From the NCBI GenBank assembly GCA_002373975.1, contig DFKZ01000062.1:1-35331 (forward strand): a stretch of DNA of 35,331 bases, read 5' to 3'. The notes under the pieces are model-generated. The model searched no databases. It was not told the DNA's origin and saw only the letters and a program-made list of their open reading frames with translations. Numbering within the stretch: position 1 is the stretch's first letter; each line of letters begins with the position of its first letter. This document shows, piece by piece, positions 30,668 through 35,331 of the stretch. The translations under genes were made by a program, and so were the position numbers. The stretch comes from Lachnospiraceae bacterium UBA3632. GTDB lineage: Bacteria; Bacillota; Clostridia; Lachnospirales; Lachnospiraceae.

Positions 30668-32077
30668 ATGAAAAAAGGTCAGGAGATAACCGGAAAGGTA
30701 ATTGATTTAAAATATCCTAATATCGGTGTGGTTGAAACAGATGAGGGAGAAAGGGTTGTTGTAAAGAATTCTCTCCCGGGGCAGAAAGTACAAGCCAGGA
30801 TAAACAAACTGCGCCACGGCAAAGCGGAAGGTTCACTTCTTGAAGTGACGGAAAAATCGCCGTCGGAAACAGGGGAAAACTGCCCTCATTTTGGTAAATG
30901 CGGTGGATGTAATTATATATCTCTGCCCTACGAAGAGGAATTGAAGATCAAGAATAATATGATCCATAAGCTTCTTGAGCCTGTTCTTTCACTGCAACAC
31001 GGCGACTATGCGTGGGAGGATATATGCGGAAGTCCCGTTCAGTACGGATATCGAAACAAGATGGAGTTCACTTTCGGTGACGAATATATGGGAGGGCCTC
31101 TTGCCCTCGGTATGCATAAACGAAACAGTCATTATGACATTGTGAATGTGTGTGAGTGCAGGATCGTTGATGACGATTACCGGAAGATACTCGGGCTGAC
31201 GAGGGATTACTTCGACAAGCAGGGCCTTCCATTTTATCATAGATTAAAGCATACCGGGTATCTTAGGCATTTGCTTGTGAGAAAGGCGGCAAAGACCGGC
31301 GAGATAATGGTTGCGATAGTCACCACATCGCAGCTTGAGTTTGATATGTGTGGATATGTTTCCGAACTACAGAGTCTGTCTCTGAACGGGAAGATAGAAA
31401 GTATTATCCATACGATAAATGATTCCTTTGCAGACGCAGTATATTCCGATAAAAGCACTGTCCTGTACGGCAGGGATTATATTGAAGAGGAGATACTTGG
31501 ATTATCCTTCAGGATAACCGAATTCTCGTTTTTCCAGACCAACACATATGGCTGTGAGGTGCTGTATTCCAAGGCCAGGGAATACGCTGAGGAAGCTCTG
31601 GGTAACGACAGTCTGTCTGAAGGTTATGAATCCGGAAAAAAGTGCGGAGTGCTTTATGATCTTTACTCGGGTACCGGGACCATCGCACAGCTGATGTCCC
31701 CCTCTGCAGGCAAGGTGATAGGAGTTGAGATCGTCGAAGAGGCTGTTACGGCAGCAAGGGAAAACGCTCAAAAGAACGGGCTCGACAATTGCGAATTTAT
31801 AGCGGGCGACGTGTTAAAAGTGCTGGATGAGATTGAAGAAAAACCGGATATGATCATTCTTGATCCCCCCAGGGACGGCATTCATCCAAAGGCGATCGGA
31901 AAGATCATCGACTACGGTGTGGAGCATATCCTCTATATCTCATGTAAGCCTACAAGTCTTGCAAGAGATTTGGAAGTATTTATCGAAAACGGATACGAAG
32001 CAACGAAGCTTTGTTGTATAGACCAATTCCCTTGGACCGGGCATGTGGAAACTATAGTTTCGCTTTCACGGGTTTAA
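30668..32077 (+). CDS. rlmD: 23S rRNA (uracil-C5)-methyltransferase, RlmD/RumA type
   Basis: AdoMet-dependent methyltransferase of the TrmA/RumA family; E. coli RlmD methylates U1939 of 23S rRNA. About 469 residues. An N-terminal TRAM domain (about 1-60) precedes an iron-sulfur motif Cys72-x5-Cys78-x2-Cys81, with a further Cys near 162-164. The methyltransferase fold shows LYDLYSGTGTIAQLM, VIGVEIVEEAVTAARENA, MIILDPPRDGIHPKAI and the catalytic Cys426 in LYISCKPTSLARDL, then DQFPWTGHVETIVSLSRV. I use ATG 30668, preceded by CGGAGA, not the longer frame from 30629, which runs through the terminator. The 3' end is a 13-bp repeat partner of a site at 35159. Confidence 0.93.
   Translation: MKKGQEITGKVIDLKYPNIGVVETDEGERVVVKNSLPGQKVQARINKLRHGKAEGSLLEVTEKSPSETGENCPHFGKCGGCNYISLPYEEELKIKNNMIHKLLEPVLSLQHGDYAWEDICGSPVQYGYRNKMEFTFGDEYMGGPLALGMHKRNSHYDIVNVCECRIVDDDYRKILGLTRDYFDKQGLPFYHRLKHTGYLRHLLVRKAAKTGEIMVAIVTTSQLEFDMCGYVSELQSLSLNGKIESIIHTINDSFADAVYSDKSTVLYGRDYIEEEILGLSFRITEFSFFQTNTYGCEVLYSKAREYAEEALGNDSLSEGYESGKKCGVLYDLYSGTGTIAQLMSPSAGKVIGVEIVEEAVTAARENAQKNGLDNCEFIAGDVLKVLDEIEEKPDMIILDPPRDGIHPKAIGKIIDYGVEHILYISCKPTSLARDLEVFIENGYEATKLCCIDQFPWTGHVETIVSLSRV
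32039..32051 (+). repeat. 13-bp direct repeat copy 1 in the rlmD 3' end
   Basis: GGGCATGTGGAAA, coding GHVE-T of the rlmD terminal motif. It is identical to 35159-35171 about 3.1 kb downstream. Confidence 0.6.
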
Positions 32078-32081
32078 AGAT

Positions 32082-32125
32082 AAAGTGCCTCGAAAAGGCT
32101 TGAAATCAAAGGGCTTCGGCACTTT
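32082..32125 (+). terminator. Hairpin after rlmD, possible terminator
   Basis: AAAGTGCC (32082-32089) pairs with GGCACTTT (32118-32125) around a 28-nt loop. There is no T-tract (GAGTTAAAG follows), so termination is doubtful. The remainder of the 32078-32354 gap holds the repeat array, a palindrome, and the ribosome site of the next gene. Confidence 0.4.
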
Positions 32126-32203
32126 GAGTTAAAGGCATGAAATGGCAAAATGGGGCATTAAGAGTATTACAGAATCAGTCCACCGGGAAGAGTGTAAAAA
32201 AGG

Positions 32204-32290
32204 TCGGGAATACAAGTTGGTTATAATACCTCGTTGAGAATATAGGATAGTTAAAAAATCGGGGTTGGGAATACAGAATGGTTAAGAAAA
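32204..32290 (+). repeat. Three degenerate 30-31-bp direct repeats upstream of the DUF262 gene
   Basis: Consensus GTTGGGAATACAGNATGGTTAANAAA. The shared GAATA starts at 32208, 32238 and 32269, so the period is 30 then 31 bp, about three DNA turns. The best-matching pair is copies two and three. The array ends about 65 nt before the ATG. The first copy contains TATAAT at 32222-32227, but without a matching -35. Confidence 0.72.
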
Positions 32291-32308
32291 CGATAAACAG
32301 TTTAATAA

Positions 32309-32326
32309 TTGACTTACCTACGTCAA
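32309..32326 (+). promoter_or_regulatory. 18-bp near-palindrome upstream of the DUF262 gene
   Basis: TTGACTTACCTACGTCAA: half-sites TTGACTTA and TTGACGTA (reverse complement of the right half) differ at one base. The site sits 28 nt before the start codon and might be an operator. It also includes a TTGACT like a -35 box, but no -10 is found at the right distance. Confidence 0.45.
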
Positions 32327-32354
32327 AAAAGAACAGTAGAAAGAAGGGTGCATC

Positions 32355-34958
32355 ATGAACGAGCTGCAGTCGTTAGCGCAGATTTTTCAAAACAAGATTT
32401 TTAGAATCCCGGATTATCAGAGAGGGTATGCTTGGCAGGATCTTCAGCTTCGTGATTTTTGGGAAGATGTAGTCAACCTTCAAACGGATAGATATCACTA
32501 CACGGGCCTTCTCTCGCTGAAAGTGCTCAGCAGACAGGATAGTCAAAAGCTCGGTAATGAGGATGCCTGGTTATTACAGAGTGGTTTTAAGGCATATCAC
32601 ATCGTGGACGGACAGCAGCGTCTTACCACTTTTATTATCATGCTTAATGAAATTATCGAGTTCGTGTGTAACCTTCCGGAAAATGAAGGTAAATCTGAAG
32701 AAGAGATTTACTTGGGATTTGAAAATATAAAGGATATCAGGGCAAAATACCTGAGTAGGAAACGTCCGCCGGATGGATTGATTGTTACCTATATGTTCGG
32801 ATATGAGAATGACAATCCCAGCGCGGAGTACTTAAAGTATCGTATCCTTGGACAGCCTTTTGGTGGAACGATCAAGGAAACATATTATACAAAGAACTTG
32901 AAATATGCAAAAGAGTTCTTTGCAAGAGAACTTGCGGCTTTTTATGAGATAAAGGGCATTGACGGAATTGCTGAATTGTATCGAAAGCTCACATTGCAGC
33001 TCATGTTTAATATTCATGAGATTGAGGACGACTACGACGTATTCGTTGCGTTCGAGACCATGAATAACCGTGGTAAGCGATTGACAAACCTGGAACTTCT
33101 TAAGAATAGACTTATCTATCTTACGACGCTTTATCCGAAAGAGATTCTTGATGAGACAAATGAAGTGGCTCTTCGTGAGCTAATAAATAAAGCCTGGCGA
33201 GAGGTTTATTATCAGCTTGGCAGAAATGAGAATGATCTTCTGTCAGACGATGAGTTTTTGAGGGCACATTGGATCATGTACTTCGCTTATTCCAGAAAGA
33301 AAGGCGATGACTACATCAAGTTCCTTTTGCGAAAATTCTCGCATAAATCTATATTTGAAAACGTTCTTCAGGCGCTTCCAGAGGACGAGGATGTTGATGA
33401 TGCTATTCCTGATCCCGGCGCTGATGACGATGATGATAGCGATGATACGCCTGATATCCCTGAGCCTATCTCTGGAGAGTTTTTACAGCCCAAGGAGATT
33501 ATGGACTATGTTAATAGCCTGAATGAAGCGGCTGAGTTTTGGTATTACACGTATTATCCAGATAAATGCACTTCTATAAGCGATGAAGAGCAGGTGTGGC
33601 TTGATAAGCTTAACCGTATCGGCCTTGGCTATTTTAGACCGATGATTGCTGTTTCGCTTATACCGAGGTTGGGATATTCGAAGGAAGACCGTGTTGCACT
33701 GTTTAAGGCGGCAGAGAGATTTATCTTTATTAACTTCCGTATGGCGATGTATCAGTCGAGCTACAAGAGCAGTGACTATTACAGAAAAACACGTGAAGTC
33801 TATACTGGAAGTATGACGTTATCGGAAGTTACCGATGATCTGAATACAACTACCGACGCGAATGCAAAGGATGCTGTACGCGTATTCCTTACCAGAATGA
33901 ACCGTAGATTCATCTCTGCTGATGGTTTTTACAGTTGGCATGACCTCCGTTACTTCCTTTATGAGTACGAGTATTCTTTGGCTACGAAGTATAAGCTGGA
34001 GAAGCTGTCGTGGGCATTATTGACAAAGGTTGTAAAGGACCGAATCACGGTAGAACACATTCTCCCGCAGACACCGACAAAGCTATACTGGCGTAATAAC
34101 TTCAGACAGTTTAACGATGCGGAGATTAAATCGTTGTCATCATCTCTTGGCAATATGCTGCCGTTATCGCAGAGTATCAATTCAAGCCTGCAGAATGACA
34201 GCTTCGATGATAAAAAGGCCCGCGGATATGCTAATGGCTGCCATTGTGAAGTGGAAATCTTCAAAGAAGATAAGTGGGATGCTGAGCATATTTACAATCG
34301 TGGCATAAAGCTGCTTCATTTTATGGAGACGCGTTGGGGCTTCAAGTTTGAGAGCGTTGAGCAGATGGACGAGCTATTACATATAGCTTTTGTGAAAGAT
34401 GGACGAGAGATTCCTGACGAGATCACCGAGGAGAATATCACTGCTGTGTCGGTTTCTACTGAAAAGGCGAATGGAAACCGCTCTGCCTACATTGCGGCAC
34501 TTAACTTGAGCTTTGCGAACATAAAGGATGCGGCAGGAGAAATTCATATAGCACCAGATAGCTGCAGCAGAAAGTACGTACGATTTACAACCGATGTGAT
34601 GAGCAAGATACTCCCTGATGCACCGGAAGCAGCAAGTGGCTGGGGGACCAGAAATCATTACTTTTATGAGATTATCAATAATGCCGGTAAGTCAATTCAC
34701 ATGCAGTTAGCACTTAGCGCAAAGAACATTCCAGATGATTTGAAAGAAATCTGTGAAAAGATCAATGAGCGTTTCCCGGCAAAGCAGCAGAAGGTTAATT
34801 GGCAGTGGCGTTGCACTTTTATTACAAGCCATGTGACAATTCCGGAAGATATGTCAGATGAGGACATTATTCAGATTCTAAATGATCAGTACGCTCAGCT
34901 TCAAGAATTTGAAAAGAGGCTGGTTGATGCGCTGGGGGAGGAAAGCGCTGATGAGTAA
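32355..34958 (+). CDS. DUF262/DUF1524 (GmrSD-like) protein, putative type IV restriction endonuclease
   Basis: Large 867-residue protein. The N-terminal DUF262 (ParB/GmrS-like) domain shows IPDYQRGYAW at 18-27 and IVDGQQRLTTF at 83-93, with ETMNNRGKRLTNLELLKNRLIYL near 230. An acidic linker (about 343-372) rich in Asp follows. The DUF1524 His-Me finger nuclease domain has ITVEHILPQT with His568, and SLGNMLPLSQSINSSLQN with Asn600. About 190 further residues at the C-terminus form a domain I cannot name (RKYVRFTTDVMSKILPDA, NHYFYEII, WQWRCTFIT). GmrSD, BrxU and relatives cleave modified phage DNA using NTP. Function against phage is inferred. A downstream ORF overlaps its stop by 8 bases. Confidence 0.85.
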   Translation: MNELQSLAQIFQNKIFRIPDYQRGYAWQDLQLRDFWEDVVNLQTDRYHYTGLLSLKVLSRQDSQKLGNEDAWLLQSGFKAYHIVDGQQRLTTFIIMLNEIIEFVCNLPENEGKSEEEIYLGFENIKDIRAKYLSRKRPPDGLIVTYMFGYENDNPSAEYLKYRILGQPFGGTIKETYYTKNLKYAKEFFARELAAFYEIKGIDGIAELYRKLTLQLMFNIHEIEDDYDVFVAFETMNNRGKRLTNLELLKNRLIYLTTLYPKEILDETNEVALRELINKAWREVYYQLGRNENDLLSDDEFLRAHWIMYFAYSRKKGDDYIKFLLRKFSHKSIFENVLQALPEDEDVDDAIPDPGADDDDDSDDTPDIPEPISGEFLQPKEIMDYVNSLNEAAEFWYYTYYPDKCTSISDEEQVWLDKLNRIGLGYFRPMIAVSLIPRLGYSKEDRVALFKAAERFIFINFRMAMYQSSYKSSDYYRKTREVYTGSMTLSEVTDDLNTTTDANAKDAVRVFLTRMNRRFISADGFYSWHDLRYFLYEYEYSLATKYKLEKLSWALLTKVVKDRITVEHILPQTPTKLYWRNNFRQFNDAEIKSLSSSLGNMLPLSQSINSSLQNDSFDDKKARGYANGCHCEVEIFKEDKWDAEHIYNRGIKLLHFMETRWGFKFESVEQMDELLHIAFVKDGREIPDEITEENITAVSVSTEKANGNRSAYIAALNLSFANIKDAAGEIHIAPDSCSRKYVRFTTDVMSKILPDAPEAASGWGTRNHYFYEIINNAGKSIHMQLALSAKNIPDDLKEICEKINERFPAKQQKVNWQWRCTFITSHVTIPEDMSDEDIIQILNDQYAQLQEFEKRLVDALGEESADE

Positions 34959-35079
34959 TTCAGATAATCCAAAGAAAGGCGCAGAATTTCAGAGGCAGGT
35001 CAGCTCTCAGAAGTTATGCTTGTGTGCCAGAACGATTCAAGAATACTTATTTCCGCTTGATAGAGGATATCAGGAGTGA
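34951..35079 (+). pseudogene. Truncated ORF overlapping the DUF262 gene; 5' remnant of a possible nuclease-like partner gene
   Basis: ATG 34951 overlaps the DUF262 stop by 8 bases and has GGGGGAGGAAAG upstream, a real translation start arrangement. The first 17 residues (MSNSDNPKKGAEFQRQV) resemble, as I recall, the N-terminus of a family of short PD-(D/E)XK-like proteins; this is from memory, not a search. The sequence then turns into an unrelated-looking 25-residue tail and stops at 35077-35079. A different frame over 35009-35086 (ending FKNTYFRLIEDIRSDLEQ) also looks peptide-like, so a frameshift or a deletion joint near 35002 is possible. Short genuine protein of 42 residues is the alternative. 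Confidence 0.45.
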
Positions 35080-35098
35080 CCTGGAACAGTAGATTTGT

Positions 35099-35290
35099 TT
35101 GGTAGGAGGCACTATTGACCTGTTTAGTAAGAGCCCTGACATTCATAATGGTGTCTCGGGGCATGTGGAAAGTTGCGTGCTTTTGGAACGCGTGAGCAAC
35201 CGAAAAGCGGATTCTTATGTGAAGCTGAACGTGAAGATGGAAGATTATTATAGAATCAAAGATGCAGAAGGCGGTGAAATGAATGGATAA
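35099..35290 (+). pseudogene. Short ORF with RlmD-tail-like GHVES segment; probable gene fragment
   Basis: A 63-codon frame from a TTG (35099). Residues ~20-35 read SGHVESCVLLERVSNRK, echoing the end of RlmD (TGHVETIVSLSRV in the intact gene here) preceded by IDLF, comparable to the VDMFP...HVET pattern of the family. The following KADSYVKLNVKMEDYYRIKDAEGGEMNG has no counterpart in the intact gene. It lacks the whole methyltransferase domain and so cannot be a working enzyme. GTAGGAGG lies just after the TTG, too late to serve it. The next ORF starts within its last codons. It may be an attachment-site remnant or a small independent protein. Confidence 0.45.
35159..35171 (+). repeat. 13-bp direct repeat copy 2, in the RlmD-tail-like fragment
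   Basis: GGGCATGTGGAAA, identical to 32039-32051 in rlmD and in the same coding phase (GHVE). The two copies bracket the DUF262 gene and its truncated neighbour. Confidence 0.6.
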
Positions 35291-35331
35291 GGAAAGTATT
35301 ATATATGATACAGCAACAATAAGCGATATTC
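35283..35331 (+). CDS. Start of a gene running off the window (unidentified)
   Basis: ATG 35283 opens MDKESIIYDTATISDI and continues to the edge without a stop. It overlaps the preceding fragment's stop by 8 bases (ATGGATAA), and GAAGGCGG lies about ten bases upstream. An overlap with the previous frame suggests a translated unit. Sixteen residues are too few to name it. Confidence 0.4.
   Translation, partial: MDKESIIYDTATISDI

Noticed and set aside
1..35331. CRISPR array, rRNA genes, insertion sequences or integrase
   Set aside because: No regular direct repeats with unique spacers, no rRNA sequence, and no transposase or recombinase frame were seen; the repeats found are short and degenerate.

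Overview
The window looks like chromosomal DNA of a Gram-positive anaerobe of the class Clostridia, most probably family Lachnospiraceae (Butyrivibrio-like). This is inferred from gene order: cysS–mrnC–rlmB–sigH at the left, and yqhY(asp23)–nusB–xseA–xseB–ispA–dxs–tlyA–nadK–argR–recN in the centre are classic Bacillota strings. SD-led starts, frequent AGA/AGG and ATA codons, a YerC repressor, a DUF1836 protein and a eukaryotic-type HisA fit the same group. Almost everything is on the + strand; only yerC and one tRNA-Thr are on the - strand.

Layout. (1) 80-5527: cysteinyl-tRNA synthetase, Mini-RNase III, 23S rRNA 2'-O-methyltransferase and sigma-H, followed 12 nt later by a response regulator/histidine kinase pair. 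(2) 5528-7661: back-to-back terminators, tRNA-Thr(GGT) on the - strand, a divergent LspA-like protein and a degenerate EAL-HDOD protein. (3) 7662-9744: an accessory pocket with a Phd/PIN toxin-antitoxin pair behind a 12-bp-periodic operator, then UDP-galactopyranose mutase. (4) 9838-11433: release factor 3. (5) 11622-20713: the Asp23/NusB/ExoVII/isoprenoid/TlyA/NadK/ArgR/RecN cluster, tightly packed with several start-stop overlaps. (6) 20740-25283: TypA/BipA, DapA, DapB and the eukaryotic-type HisA. (7) 25382-26911: a membrane protein with a degenerate M23 domain, a bactofilin, and convergent yerC. (8) 27100-32077: DUF1836 protein, PcrA helicase, a small acidic membrane protein, and the RlmD rRNA methyltransferase. 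(9) 32078-35331: an accessory segment with a DUF262/DUF1524 (GmrSD-like) putative restriction protein, an overlapping truncated ORF, and a fragment resembling the RlmD C-terminal tail.

The most interesting part is the right edge. An intact rlmD is followed by a GmrSD-like gene, then the first ~17 codons of a second gene that quickly loses sense, then an ORF whose coding for GHVES echoes the end of rlmD. The two GHVE sites share 13 bp. This looks like a defence cargo at the 3' end of rlmD, a known type of integration site, with a partner gene decayed. Other points worth checking are a 30-31-bp direct repeat upstream of the DUF262 gene, degenerate short tandem repeats at several gene junctions, the eukaryotic-type HisA, a TTG start with an 11-bp inverted repeat at xseA, and the sigH-linked two-component system. 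No CRISPR array, rRNA or complete insertion sequence was seen. All family assignments were made by reading motifs, without database searches.
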